Assembly (NCBI GenBank): GCA_021775475.1
Contig: JAJFHS010000041.1
Span: 114,272-178,271, forward strand
DNA: 64,000 bases
Reading direction: 5' to 3'
DNA from: Hyphomicrobiales bacterium
GTDB taxonomy: Bacteria > Pseudomonadota > Alphaproteobacteria > Rhizobiales > JAJFHR01
The position numbers and the translations under genes are program-made. The notes beneath the pieces were generated by a model. The model was not told the DNA's origin and ran no database searches. It was given only the letters and a program-made list of their open reading frames with translations. Shown one piece after another: positions 36,536-45,302 of the stretch. Every line of letters begins with the position of its first letter. The stretch's first letter is position 1.

Positions 36536-37444
36536 ATGCGGTTTGAAGGAATTTATACACCAATTATCACTCCGTTCCACCAGGACGGTTCAATTGACTG
36601 GGATGGCTATGGGGAGGTTATTGACTGGCAGTTAGAAAATGGTGTGGCGGGGATTATAGTCGGCGGATCGACCGGTGAATTCTATGCCCTGTCGAAGGAA
36701 GAACGCATTGAGCAGTTCAGGTTCGCAACCAAACGCATTGGTGACAGCGCTGAGCTGATGGCCGGGGTCAATGACATCCGGGTGGATGAATGCCTGGAGA
36801 TCACGGCAGCGGCTCGCGACGCTGGTGCGCAATCGCTTCTGGTTGCAGCTCCACCTTATTCGATCCCATCGGAGGTTGAACTGGCGCATCACGTGCTCAA
36901 AATTGCCGACACATCCGGCCTGCCAATCATGCTTTATAATTACCCCGGACGTGTTGTTGTAGAGATGGGTGAAGAATTTCTCAACATTGTCTCACACAAC
37001 CCGCAGATCGCCGGTATCAAGGAATCCAGCGGTGATTACACCCGTCTGCCATATCTCTCAACTAACTATCCCGGCATTGAACTGGTTGTGGGTGGTGAGG
37101 AGCAGGTTCTGGAATTTGCCGCCTGGGGTGCAAAAGCCTGGGTCTGTGCCAGCGCCAATATATTCCCTTCTGAATGTGTGAAGTTTATGGATATTGTCGG
37201 AAAACAGGGGGATTTTAGCCGCGGAAAACGTCTGATGAGCGCGTTTGTTCCGCTCATGAACACCCTCGAGCAGGGTGGAAAATTCCTACCATGCGTAAAG
37301 CTGGGCTGCGAACTGCAAGGTCGCCCCAGTGGCATTGTGCGCCCACCGCTCCTGCCTCTGGAAGATGCATTGCGCGAAAAAATGACCGAAATCATTACGG
37401 CGACACGAGACAAGGTAAATGCCATCCTGAATGAAAAAGGCTGA
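36536..37444 (+). CDS. Dihydrodipicolinate synthase (DapA)/N-acetylneuraminate lyase-family protein
   Basis: 302 residues from the ATG at 36536, with GGGAG upstream; a start at 36437 overlaps the divergent gene and is rejected. The Schiff-base lysine is in AGIKESSGDYTRL and the catalytic tyrosine in MLYNYPGR. GGSTGEFYALS provides the carboxylate-binding loop. Flanked by two proline-racemase-family genes, it is best explained as the DapA-family deaminase of hydroxyproline catabolism (pyrroline-4-hydroxy-2-carboxylate to 2-oxoglutarate semialdehyde). The matching D-hydroxyproline oxidase and semialdehyde dehydrogenase are not in the window. Confidence 0.8.
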   Translation: MRFEGIYTPIITPFHQDGSIDWDGYGEVIDWQLENGVAGIIVGGSTGEFYALSKEERIEQFRFATKRIGDSAELMAGVNDIRVDECLEITAAARDAGAQSLLVAAPPYSIPSEVELAHHVLKIADTSGLPIMLYNYPGRVVVEMGEEFLNIVSHNPQIAGIKESSGDYTRLPYLSTNYPGIELVVGGEEQVLEFAAWGAKAWVCASANIFPSECVKFMDIVGKQGDFSRGKRLMSAFVPLMNTLEQGGKFLPCVKLGCELQGRPSGIVRPPLLPLEDALREKMTEIITATRDKVNAILNEKG

Positions 37445-37527
37445 GCGCAGAGCTGAACATTTTAAAAAATGAGATTACATCACCGCTCCTTTTTGCAACT
37501 ATACGCTATCTGGATTGGGAGGACGTC

Positions 37528-38562
37528 ATGCGCTGGAAAAAAACGGTCACGATGATCGAGGCCCATGCCGAAGGTGAAGTTGGCCGCATTGTCACCGGCG
37601 GTGTTCTGGACGTTCCCGGCGCTACCATGCTGGAGAAGATGAACCACATTAATCAGGTTGACGACAGTTTGCGCCGGTTTTTGATAAATGAGCCACGCGG
37701 CTGTGCCCAGATGAGCACCAACCTGCTGTTCAGACCCACCCATCGCGACGCAGATGCCGCCTACCTGATTTTGCAGGCAGACAAAGCGCACGCGATGTCG
37801 GGGTCAAACAGCATCTGTGTGGTGACGGTACTGCTGGAAACCGGGATGGTCGAGATGATCGAGCCGGAAACCATCGTCACGCTTGAAACCCCGGCGGGAC
37901 TGGTGCGGGCGTGGGCTGAATGTGCGGATGGGAAATGCCAACGCGTGACGCTCGATATGACGCCGTCTTATGCCGACCAGCTTGATGCCGTGGTGAGGGT
38001 CGACGGGCTGGGCGCGGTCAACGTCGATATTGCTTTTGGCGGCATTTTCTACGGCCTCATAGACCCCGCTCAATTTGACCTTGCCATTATCCCTGAGAAT
38101 GCCCGAAAACTTGTAGACATCGGCTGCCGGGTGCACCGCGCCATCAATGAGCAGCTGGAAGTGTGTCACCCGGAACTCGAAGGGCTCAACGGTATTTCCT
38201 ATACGATGTTTGTTGGCCATGACCCTTCCGGCACCATGAAAGGTGCAACCATATTGCCGCCCGGGCGCATTGACCGCTCACCGTGTGGTACCGGCAACTC
38301 GGCCCGCCTTGCCACCCTGTATCAACGGGGCGAGGTGAAGGTGGGGGAAAAACGTGTAGCCCGGTCGATTATCGACAGTGAATTCGAGATATCCATTACC
38401 GACACAACGAGTGTTGCCGGAAAAACCGCCATCCTGCCCCGGGTATCGGGGCGCGGCTGGATTCATGGCATTCACCAGATCGGCCTCGATCCATCTGACC
38501 CCTTTCCGCTCGGATTCATGGTCGCCGATTGCTGGGGTGATGCCTTCGGTCTGCTCAAGTGA
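37528..38562 (+). CDS. Proline racemase-family protein, 4-hydroxyproline 2-epimerase-like (Ser/Cys type)
   Basis: 344 residues. The first catalytic motif is [13 protein letters not shown] (Ser) and the second is DRSPCGTGNSARL (Cys). Ser/Cys members of the family have been assigned hydroxyproline 2-epimerase activity, which interconverts trans-4-hydroxy-L-proline and cis-4-hydroxy-D-proline without cofactor. A strong GGGAGG precedes the ATG. It follows the DapA-family gene by 83 bases on the same strand, as expected for consecutive steps. Confidence 0.85.
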   Translation: MRWKKTVTMIEAHAEGEVGRIVTGGVLDVPGATMLEKMNHINQVDDSLRRFLINEPRGCAQMSTNLLFRPTHRDADAAYLILQADKAHAMSGSNSICVVTVLLETGMVEMIEPETIVTLETPAGLVRAWAECADGKCQRVTLDMTPSYADQLDAVVRVDGLGAVNVDIAFGGIFYGLIDPAQFDLAIIPENARKLVDIGCRVHRAINEQLEVCHPELEGLNGISYTMFVGHDPSGTMKGATILPPGRIDRSPCGTGNSARLATLYQRGEVKVGEKRVARSIIDSEFEISITDTTSVAGKTAILPRVSGRGWIHGIHQIGLDPSDPFPLGFMVADCWGDAFGLLK

Positions 38563-38604
38563 TCACATGAAACCCCTTCACCCATCAACTACTGGAGTTT
38601 AACT

Positions 38605-39342
38605 ATGAGATTATCAGGGAAAAACGTCGTCATGACCGCAGCTGGTGCTGGCATTGGCCGGGCATCGGCGATCGCTATGGCCCGGGAAGGAGCGACGGTC
38701 TATGCAACCGATATCGATGATAACGCACTTGCCAGCCTGTCGGAAATTTCGCCCAACCTGATTTGCTCACATCTCGATGTCACTAATCCAGCTGGTGTGA
38801 CTGAGCTGGCAGGCTCAATCCCAACGCCCGATGTGATTTTCAACTGTGCGGGATACGTTCACAATGGCACAATCCTTGATGCCGATGAGGCTGCATGGGA
38901 GCGATCTTTTGCCATCAACGTGCGCGCCATGGGGCGGATGATTGAAACTTTTCTGCCTTCGATGATCAAAAACGGTGGCGGCTCAATCATCAACATGGCC
39001 ACTGTTGCATCCTCTATTACCGGCGTTGCCAACCGCTGCATCTATGGTGCCAGCAAGGGTGCCGTGCTGGGGTTGACGAAATCTGTCGCCGCTGACTTTG
39101 TCGGCGATGGCATTCGTTGTAACGCTGTGTGCCCGGGCACGGTGATGACACCTTCCTTGCAGGCGCGCATGGAAGTCGGCGGAAACTACGAAGAGGCATA
39201 TGAGAAGATGCTCGACCGACAGCCGACACGCGAAATGTCAAAACCTGAGGATATCGCACCGATTGTTGTCTATCTGGCATCGGACGAATCAAAAGTCGCC
39301 ACCGGGCAATTTTTCGTGGTCGATGGCGGGTGGACCATATGA
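38605..39342 (+). CDS. Short-chain dehydrogenase/reductase (SDR)
   Basis: 245 residues with the classical SDR features: AAGAGIGRASAIAMAREGA for NAD(H), NCAGYVHNGTI near residue 90, the catalytic YGASKGAVLGLTKS near 150, and the C-terminal GQFFVVDGGWTI. It resembles the BDH2/2-keto-3-deoxyfuconate dehydrogenase type. Its stop overlaps the next start (ATGA), so the two oxidoreductases are co-translated. The substrate is probably a hydroxy acid in the same pathway; the reaction is not determined. Confidence 0.9.
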   Translation: MRLSGKNVVMTAAGAGIGRASAIAMAREGATVYATDIDDNALASLSEISPNLICSHLDVTNPAGVTELAGSIPTPDVIFNCAGYVHNGTILDADEAAWERSFAINVRAMGRMIETFLPSMIKNGGGSIINMATVASSITGVANRCIYGASKGAVLGLTKSVAADFVGDGIRCNAVCPGTVMTPSLQARMEVGGNYEEAYEKMLDRQPTREMSKPEDIAPIVVYLASDESKVATGQFFVVDGGWTI

Positions 39343-40268
39343 TTGCCAAACCACAGAATATCGGCTTTGTCGGCCTTGGCGCCATGGGGTCTGGCATGGC
39401 ATCAAACCTGCTGGCAAAACACGGTCAGCTTAACATTGTCTGCAACCGCAGCCGCAAGCCCGTCGACGAACTCGTCACCCAGGGGGCGAAGGAATTTGCC
39501 AATTATGCCGAGCTTGCATCCAACAGCGACATGGTGATCCTGTGCCTGCCCAATTCGGAAGTGGTTGAGGCGGTTGTTGCCGAAATGGCAGATGGCTTTG
39601 AAGATGGTAAAATCCTTATCGACACCGGCACATCGTCACTGCAATCGACGCAAAGTGTTGCTGAGGCAATGCAGGATCAAGGCGTTCACTTTGCTGAAGC
39701 ACCCTTGACCGGCGGCATCAAACAGGCGGCGACAGGGGAACTTGGCGCTCTGGTTGGCGCAACATCTGAGGTGTTTGATATGATCGAACCAGTGTTGCAG
39801 AATTTTTGCAGCTCGGTTCAGCATTTTGGCCCGATTGGTGCTGGTGCGCGGGCAAAATTTGTCAATAATTACATGGTTATGGGCATTGTCGCCCTGGTCA
39901 GCGAAGCGTTTCATGTGGCTGGCGTGACCGGTTCTGACTGGGAAAAGCTCTATGATGTGGTCATCCGCGGATCGGCTGATTCCGGGGCGTTTCGCCGTAT
40001 AATCGGCAACGCTAAAAACGGTGATTTTGAAGGTTATGTTTTTTCGATCGATGGTGCTTTGAAGGACATGACCTATATCACCGAGATGAATACCTCTCTG
40101 GGACGGGCAACGCCGCTAAATATGGCTGTACTGGATTTTTTCTCTGATGCTGCCAAAGCAGGACATGGTGATCGGCTTTTGAGTGAGTTGCTGCGCCCTG
40201 AAATCCGCGAGACCCTGTTTCAGCCGGATTTCAGTAATTCTGAGCTGCCAGACCAAAATTCCCCTTAA
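39339..40268 (+). CDS. 3-Hydroxyisobutyrate dehydrogenase-family oxidoreductase
   Basis: 309 residues from the ATG at 39339, inside the SDR stop (ATGA). The Rossmann motif is GFVGLGAMGSGMASNLL, the substrate-binding motif EAPLTGGIKQAATGEL, and the catalytic lysine lies in GAGARAKFVNNYMVMG. Family members act on beta-hydroxy acids such as 3-hydroxyisobutyrate, tartronate semialdehyde and 2-(hydroxymethyl)glutarate. Last gene of the plus-strand block; its stop codon directly abuts the stop of the convergent aminotransferase gene. Confidence 0.9.
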   Translation: MIAKPQNIGFVGLGAMGSGMASNLLAKHGQLNIVCNRSRKPVDELVTQGAKEFANYAELASNSDMVILCLPNSEVVEAVVAEMADGFEDGKILIDTGTSSLQSTQSVAEAMQDQGVHFAEAPLTGGIKQAATGELGALVGATSEVFDMIEPVLQNFCSSVQHFGPIGAGARAKFVNNYMVMGIVALVSEAFHVAGVTGSDWEKLYDVVIRGSADSGAFRRIIGNAKNGDFEGYVFSIDGALKDMTYITEMNTSLGRATPLNMAVLDFFSDAAKAGHGDRLLSELLRPEIRETLFQPDFSNSELPDQNSP

Positions 40269-41474
40269 TCAGGTTTGGCAACACTTGGCTGCTTCATCGG
40301 CTACGATTTCAGTAATTTCCCGACAATCCTGTTCGCTAAATGTCAGCGGCACGCGCATGTCGCAGGTGGTGGAAAGTGTGCGAATCGTATTTGGCAAGGG
40401 GTCCATTTCTCCAAGGTAGTGCCAGCTGTCGTAACGGCTGGTAAAGGCTGTCGGTTCTTTGCCGCCAAACCATTTGATTTCAACACCGCGTGCGGCACAC
40501 CGCGCCAGAAAATCGGGAATGTTTTCGGTACCGATCCCCGGTGCCTGAAATTGAATGGAGGAGCCCACAAATTCTTCGTATTGTTGGCGCTCAACAGTTT
40601 TTAATCCCGGTGCCGAATTAAACCCGCTTTCAAGGATTGAATAGCGCACATTCCAGCGGCGGACATTTTCTTCGAGGCCAGGCAATTGAGCGCGCAGGAT
40701 AGCGGCACGCAGATTATCCAGCCGGGCAGAACAGTTTGGGCTTTCAAGCCTGACCTTTTGAAAAACCTCTTCGCGCGGAATAGCGCCGTGCGAGCCATAC
40801 AGCATGTAAGAACCCGACCCAACAACAGCGCGGGCGGCAAATTCCGGATTGTCTGTGGTAAGCAACCCGCCTTCGCCAGAATTCAGATGTTTGTAGGTTT
40901 GCGTCGAAAAACAGGCAATGTCACCAAAGTTTCCCGATCGCGTGCCTTTCCATTTTGCCCCCATGGTATGGGCGCAATCTTCAATCAGAATAATGCCGAA
41001 CTCTTTGCATATGGACATGATCGCATCCATGTCGGCAATGTGGCCGCGCATGTGCGAGATTAAAAAATATTCTGCCCCGCTTGCCGCAGCTTTAGCGCGC
41101 AGGTCATCAAGGTCCGTGTGCCAGTTCTCATCAATTTCCACCAGAACCGGTTGGCCACCAACGGCGAATATTGCGCCGGGGACGGGTGCAAGCGTATAGG
41201 CATTGGCCAGAACTTTTGCACCGGGACCAACGCCTGCGGCTCGCAACGCAATTTGCAGGGCCTGACCGCCGGATGTTGTTGCCAGACAGTATTTTGCCCC
41301 CTGCCATTTGGCGTATTCCTGCTCGAGAAGGGTTGCTTCAGACACTGCTCCTTGCACCGTATTATATCTGTGCAATCTGCCGGTTCGCAGAATTTCACCA
41401 ACCCGGGCAATGGCGGATTCGGAAATGGCTTCCTGCTGGGTGAAGGGTTTTTCAAAACGTCTGGTCATTGTCAT
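40269..41474 (-). CDS. DegT/DnrJ/EryC1-family PLP aminotransferase
   Basis: 401 residues from the ATG at 41474, which overlaps the HisD-like stop (ATGA); a start at 41549 lies inside that gene and is rejected. The PLP lysine is in CFSTQTYKHLNSGEGGLLTT, and CAHTMGAKWKG carries the usual aspartate-histidine region (LIEDCAHTMG). Family members usually transaminate sugars or amino-alcohols. Tight coupling to the HisD-like dehydrogenase suggests that an alcohol is oxidised to an aldehyde or acid and then aminated, or the reverse. Substrate unknown. Confidence 0.88.
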   Translation of the reverse strand: MTMTRRFEKPFTQQEAISESAIARVGEILRTGRLHRYNTVQGAVSEATLLEQEYAKWQGAKYCLATTSGGQALQIALRAAGVGPGAKVLANAYTLAPVPGAIFAVGGQPVLVEIDENWHTDLDDLRAKAAASGAEYFLISHMRGHIADMDAIMSICKEFGIILIEDCAHTMGAKWKGTRSGNFGDIACFSTQTYKHLNSGEGGLLTTDNPEFAARAVVGSGSYMLYGSHGAIPREEVFQKVRLESPNCSARLDNLRAAILRAQLPGLEENVRRWNVRYSILESGFNSAPGLKTVERQQYEEFVGSSIQFQAPGIGTENIPDFLARCAARGVEIKWFGGKEPTAFTSRYDSWHYLGEMDPLPNTIRTLSTTCDMRVPLTFSEQDCREITEIVADEAAKCCQT

Positions 41475-42778
41475 TCGTATCGCTGCTGATCGCTGACTTC
41501 GAAGGGCCATTCGCGATCGGGGAAGTATTTTTTCAATCGCCAGTCGCACGCACGCGCATGTCCGTCCATGCCCTCAAGCCGGCTGATGCGTGAGGCTGCG
41601 GCGCTGAATTTCAGGTTGGCTTCTTCGCTGATTTCCTGCCAGGTGAGAATTTTCAAAAACTTCATAACATTGAGGCCGCCGCTATATCTTGCAGCCTTTT
41701 TGGTTGGTAGAATATGGTTGGTGCCCGAACATTTATCACCATGGGTGACGGTGGCGCCTTCACCGAGAAACAGCGAGCCATAATTTTTTAACTGCTGTTT
41801 CCACCACTCCAGATCTTCGGCAATTACCTGAAGATGTTCGCTGGCGTAGTGATCCGAAATCTCACAGACTTCGTCTCTACCCTTGCACAGAATGATTTCA
41901 CCATGCTCGCGCCATGCTGCCATAACCACATCACCGCTTGGCATGTCGGCTGCAATTTTTGGCATGATACGGGCGACAGTCTCGGCAAGCTGAGGCGAGG
42001 TTGTGAACAGCCAAACGGGAGAATCAGGTCCATGCTCGGCCTGCGAGGCGAGATCAATCGCAACTGTCATGGCATCAGCTGTGTCATCGGCAATGATGGC
42101 ACTTTCGGTTGGCCCGGCAAAAACATCGATACCAACCTCCCCGAACAAAAGCCGTTTTGCTTCAGCAACATAAGAGTTTCCCGGGCCGACCAGAATATCC
42201 GCAGGTGTTGTGCCAAACAGGCCAAACGCCATCGAGGCTACGGCCTGCACTCCGCCCATTTCCAGGATTGTGTCAGCGCCTGCGAGATCCATTGCATAGG
42301 TTACCTGGGGTGAAATTGATCCACTTCGAGGTGGCGAGGCTGCAACCACGAACGGCACGCCTGCAACCTTAGCGGTGGTAATACTCATAATCGCGGAAGC
42401 CACATGGGCGTAACGTCCACCAGGCACGTAACACCCGGCACAATCGACCGGCACGATGCGTTGTCCCAACCGCACACCCGGCTCAGTTTCAATTTCAAAC
42501 TCTTGCAGGCTCGCCTTTTGGGCTTGAGCAAATCGCTCAATCTGGACATGAGAAAAACGGATGTCTTCTTTTTCCTGATCGCTGACTTGCGCAATCAAGT
42601 TGGCCTTTTTTTCCTGGCCTAAAACAAAATCCCCGTGCCAATCATCCAGATTTCGCGCGTATTCCTCGACCGCGGATTCACCGAGATTGCGGATGCGATC
42701 CAGCATCTCTTCAACGACCTCGCGCACCCCGCCGTTAGCAGATGCCTGGCTTACCTGAGATCGTTTTACGAATTCCAT
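41471..42778 (-). CDS. Histidinol dehydrogenase-family NAD-dependent dehydrogenase (sulfopropanediol dehydrogenase-like)
   Basis: 435 residues of the HisD family. GCYVPGGRYAHVASAIMSIT is a strong family motif, and the Zn/active-site region SQAEHGPDSPVWLFTTS is intact, as is EHLQVIAED. The context is not histidine biosynthesis. An HpsN-like role, oxidising 2,3-dihydroxypropanesulfonate, or another polyol/amino-alcohol oxidation, fits better with the neighbouring TauABC-type importer. It is transcribed after the LysR gene and before the aminotransferase. Confidence 0.85.
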   Translation of the reverse strand: MEFVKRSQVSQASANGGVREVVEEMLDRIRNLGESAVEEYARNLDDWHGDFVLGQEKKANLIAQVSDQEKEDIRFSHVQIERFAQAQKASLQEFEIETEPGVRLGQRIVPVDCAGCYVPGGRYAHVASAIMSITTAKVAGVPFVVAASPPRSGSISPQVTYAMDLAGADTILEMGGVQAVASMAFGLFGTTPADILVGPGNSYVAEAKRLLFGEVGIDVFAGPTESAIIADDTADAMTVAIDLASQAEHGPDSPVWLFTTSPQLAETVARIMPKIAADMPSGDVVMAAWREHGEIILCKGRDEVCEISDHYASEHLQVIAEDLEWWKQQLKNYGSLFLGEGATVTHGDKCSGTNHILPTKKAARYSGGLNVMKFLKILTWQEISEEANLKFSAAASRISRLEGMDGHARACDWRLKKYFPDREWPFEVSDQQRYE

Positions 42779-42962
42779 GCTTTAATTCCCAAATGTCGAT
42801 TTTCTTATTTTATGAAACCCTCAACGGTCTCCTCATTCGTTGTGGGAGTTCACTCCCGGAGACAAAAATTTTCCAGTTTATTTCATGATATTCAGTTTTT
42901 TTAAAACAATACTTCCAAAAATACGGATATCTGTGCTGACAGAGATGTCATTTTAAAGCCTT

Positions 42963-43937
42963 TTAACCTTCAGCAATTTCAATGGCATTGGCCATATGGG
43001 GCACAATTTCAGAAAACCTCGGTAACACCTGTGAACCAATCAGATGGCGGCAGTCTTGAGCAAGGCGGTCGGGCAATTCACCAAGCTCGGCGCGCCTGGC
43101 AATCAGGCAAATTGTACGCGAAAACGCCGGGAACGGTACCGGAGCCACATCGATCTGGGAAATGAAACGTTCCGCATCAAGTAAATTCAACGGCGTCGTC
43201 AAAGTCCAGCCTTTGGCCTGACCAACCATGGCAACCACCGAGCGCGAAGCTTCGAGGGCAAACCTGTGCGTAACATCAAAACGCACGCGTTTCAGGTGCT
43301 GGGCGATTGTCTTGCCCATGGGAATATCTTCGGAATACTGAATAAAGGGCGCATCGGTCAATTGCGCACTTATGTCGCGATCTTTTTGCAACAGTCCCTT
43401 GGCGGTTACCAGAATGAAGGGTTCGCGCAAAATCGGAATGGTACGAAAATCCCCGACATTGTCCGGCACACTTGCCGACACGCAAATTTCAGCTTCGCGC
43501 TGCTGCAACATTTCAATCACATGATCCGAGCGGCCCGAATAGGCGTTGACAAAGCAATTGCGAAAGCGGCGTTGCAAAATTGCTACCAGAACCGGTGTCA
43601 ATGAAGTGTCGAGATCATCAATTATGGCCAGTGTCAGTTTTGGCAGGTTTACCAGATCGTGCTTTGCCAGCTCGGCATGAGCCTTGGCGGTCGCATCGAG
43701 AATTTTATGGGCGTGTGCATGCAGCAGCTGCCCGGCCGGGGTTAATTTTAGTGGTCGGGAGTTTCGATCAAAAAGTTTCGCACCAACAGATTGCTCAAGT
43801 GAGGTGATTTGCTGCGATACGCCCGATGAGCTGCCACCAATGCGGTTGGCACCATCGCTGATTGAACCGGTTTCTTCAACAGCGACGAAGGCGCGCAGAC
43901 CGCGCAATGTCAGCTCGGAATGTTTTCTTTTCGCCAT
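42963..43937 (-). CDS. LysR-family transcriptional regulator
   Basis: 324 residues from the ATG at 43937 (MAKRKHSELTLRGLRAFVAV). The HTH covers about residues 10-65 (ETGSISDGANRIGGSSSGVS); the effector-binding domain follows. Its gene is divergent from tauABC and lies upstream of the HisD/DegT pair on its own strand, so it probably controls one or both. A CCATTGG inverted repeat in the shared intergenic region is a candidate operator. Confidence 0.92.
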   Translation of the reverse strand: MAKRKHSELTLRGLRAFVAVEETGSISDGANRIGGSSSGVSQQITSLEQSVGAKLFDRNSRPLKLTPAGQLLHAHAHKILDATAKAHAELAKHDLVNLPKLTLAIIDDLDTSLTPVLVAILQRRFRNCFVNAYSGRSDHVIEMLQQREAEICVSASVPDNVGDFRTIPILREPFILVTAKGLLQKDRDISAQLTDAPFIQYSEDIPMGKTIAQHLKRVRFDVTHRFALEASRSVVAMVGQAKGWTLTTPLNLLDAERFISQIDVAPVPFPAFSRTICLIARRAELGELPDRLAQDCRHLIGSQVLPRFSEIVPHMANAIEIAEG

Positions 43938-44087
43938 TGTGATCCTGTCTGAAAGTTGGTGGCACTGAATACAGCATTGCGGCACTTAGCCTGTGCACAC
44001 TGTAATAAGATTTAGAATTTAAGGAAAGAAAATTCATTTTTTTTAAATCTAGACTGTTTTTCTTGACTTGACCGCCAATTTTAACCG

Positions 44088-44118
44088 CCATTGGTCACAT
44101 AAGCTTGACTGCCAATGG
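44088..44118. promoter_or_regulatory. Candidate operator between the LysR gene and tauA
   Basis: CCATTGG (44088-44094) and its exact complement CCAATGG (44112-44118) are separated by 17 bases. A related half-site, GCCAATT, lies just upstream at 44074-44080. It sits 53-83 bases before the tauA start. It is a plausible LysR-type site, although its spacing is larger than the common T-N11-A core. Confidence 0.4.
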
Positions 44119-44170
44119 TCTCGAACCGTTGGGCAAGTGGGGAATTTTACCATCAAAACGGGAGGAAGAA

Positions 44171-45193
44171 ATGAAATCCATCAAAGCCAGACTTTACGGG
44201 GCAAGTTTAATTGCCATACTCGCCACAAGCTCAATGGTAGCAACAGTTGCATCAACAACAACAGTTAAGGCCCAGGAATTAACGGTTGCGTATTTCCTTG
44301 AATGGCCAACACCAAACCAGTTCGCTCAGGTCAAGAAAATCTACGACGAAAAACTCGGTGTCAAAATCAAGTGGGTTTCTTTTGATGCCGGGACAGCCAT
44401 GTCTGCCGCCATGGCCGGTGGCGATGTTCAGATTTCCTTTTCTCAAGGTATTCCACCGTTCGTGGTCGCCGCATCCGCCGGTCAGGACCTTCAGGTTGTC
44501 GATGTAGCCGTATCGTACTCGGAAAACGATAATTGCGTTGTCCGCACCAGCCTCGAAATTGACAAAAGCAATGTCAAGGAACTGGAAGGCAAACAGGTTG
44601 GCGTGCCTCTTGGCACCGCTGCACATTACGGCTTTTTAAAGCAGATGGAATTTTTTGGTGTTAACACATCGACCATGAAAGTTGTCGATATGGCTCCACC
44701 CGACGGTGCTGCAGCATTCGCCTCAGGAAATCTGGATATGGTCTGTGGCTGGGGTGGCTCACTGCGCCGGATGAAAGAATATGGCAATGTATTGTTGACC
44801 GGTGCTGAAAAAGAAAAACTTGGCATTCAGGTTTTTGATGCCACGACAGTTTCTACCCAGTGGGCAAAAGAAAATGCCGAACTCCTGGCAAAATTCCTCA
44901 AAATCACCGCTGATATGAACGCAAAATATGCAGCCGGCGGTGCTGCTGAAATGCTGCCGGTGGTTGCCAAGGCAGCCGGTATGGATGAAAAAGCCACCAA
45001 GGAAACATTGGCTGGCTTCGCCTTTCCAACGATCAAAGAGCAGCTCAGCGCCAAATGGCTGGGTGGCGGCACCCAGAAGTTCCTCAAGGAAGTGGGGGAT
45101 TTCTTTGTAGCTCAGGGAACCATCCCTAAAGCCCGCGACAGCTACGAAAGCGCTGTCGATGCCAGCTACCTTGAAGCAGCATCAAAAATGTAA
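44171..45193 (+). CDS. Taurine/sulfonate-type ABC binding protein (TauA family)
   Basis: 340 residues from the ATG at 44171 with GGAGG upstream. A signal peptide ends around VKAQELTV. It matches TauA in several blocks: SFDAGTAMSAAMAGGDVQIS, the VGVPLGTAAHYGFLKQMEFF stretch, and the C-terminal GTIPKARDSYESAVDASYLE. Such receptors bind taurine or related sulfonates and, in homologues, nitrate or thiamine precursors. The ligand is uncertain, but the HisD-like dehydrogenase nearby supports an organosulfonate. Confidence 0.85.
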   Translation: MKSIKARLYGASLIAILATSSMVATVASTTTVKAQELTVAYFLEWPTPNQFAQVKKIYDEKLGVKIKWVSFDAGTAMSAAMAGGDVQISFSQGIPPFVVAASAGQDLQVVDVAVSYSENDNCVVRTSLEIDKSNVKELEGKQVGVPLGTAAHYGFLKQMEFFGVNTSTMKVVDMAPPDGAAAFASGNLDMVCGWGGSLRRMKEYGNVLLTGAEKEKLGIQVFDATTVSTQWAKENAELLAKFLKITADMNAKYAAGGAAEMLPVVAKAAGMDEKATKETLAGFAFPTIKEQLSAKWLGGGTQKFLKEVGDFFVAQGTIPKARDSYESAVDASYLEAASKM

Positions 45194-45220
45194 CCTTTTA
45201 AGAAGTTACAGATCATGAAC

Positions 45221-45256
45221 TGGCGCAGTCCGTAAAATCTCTTACGGACTGCGCCA
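45221..45256 (+). other. Long perfect hairpin between tauA and tauB
   Basis: A 15-base perfect stem (TGGCGCAGTCCGTAA and its complement) with a 6-base loop, 28 bases past the tauA stop and 47 bases before the tauB start, followed by a short T-rich stretch. It probably attenuates transcription or protects the tauA mRNA 3' end, raising binding protein over ATPase and permease. Confidence 0.75.
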
Positions 45257-45302
45257 ATTTTATGTATCGTGAAGATTGCATCTAATTCGTTGGGAGGAAT
45301 TT

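Noticed and set aside
41471..42778. Histidine biosynthesis HisD
   Set aside because: No other his gene is nearby; the gene is coupled to a DegT aminotransferase and lies by a sulfonate-type importer.
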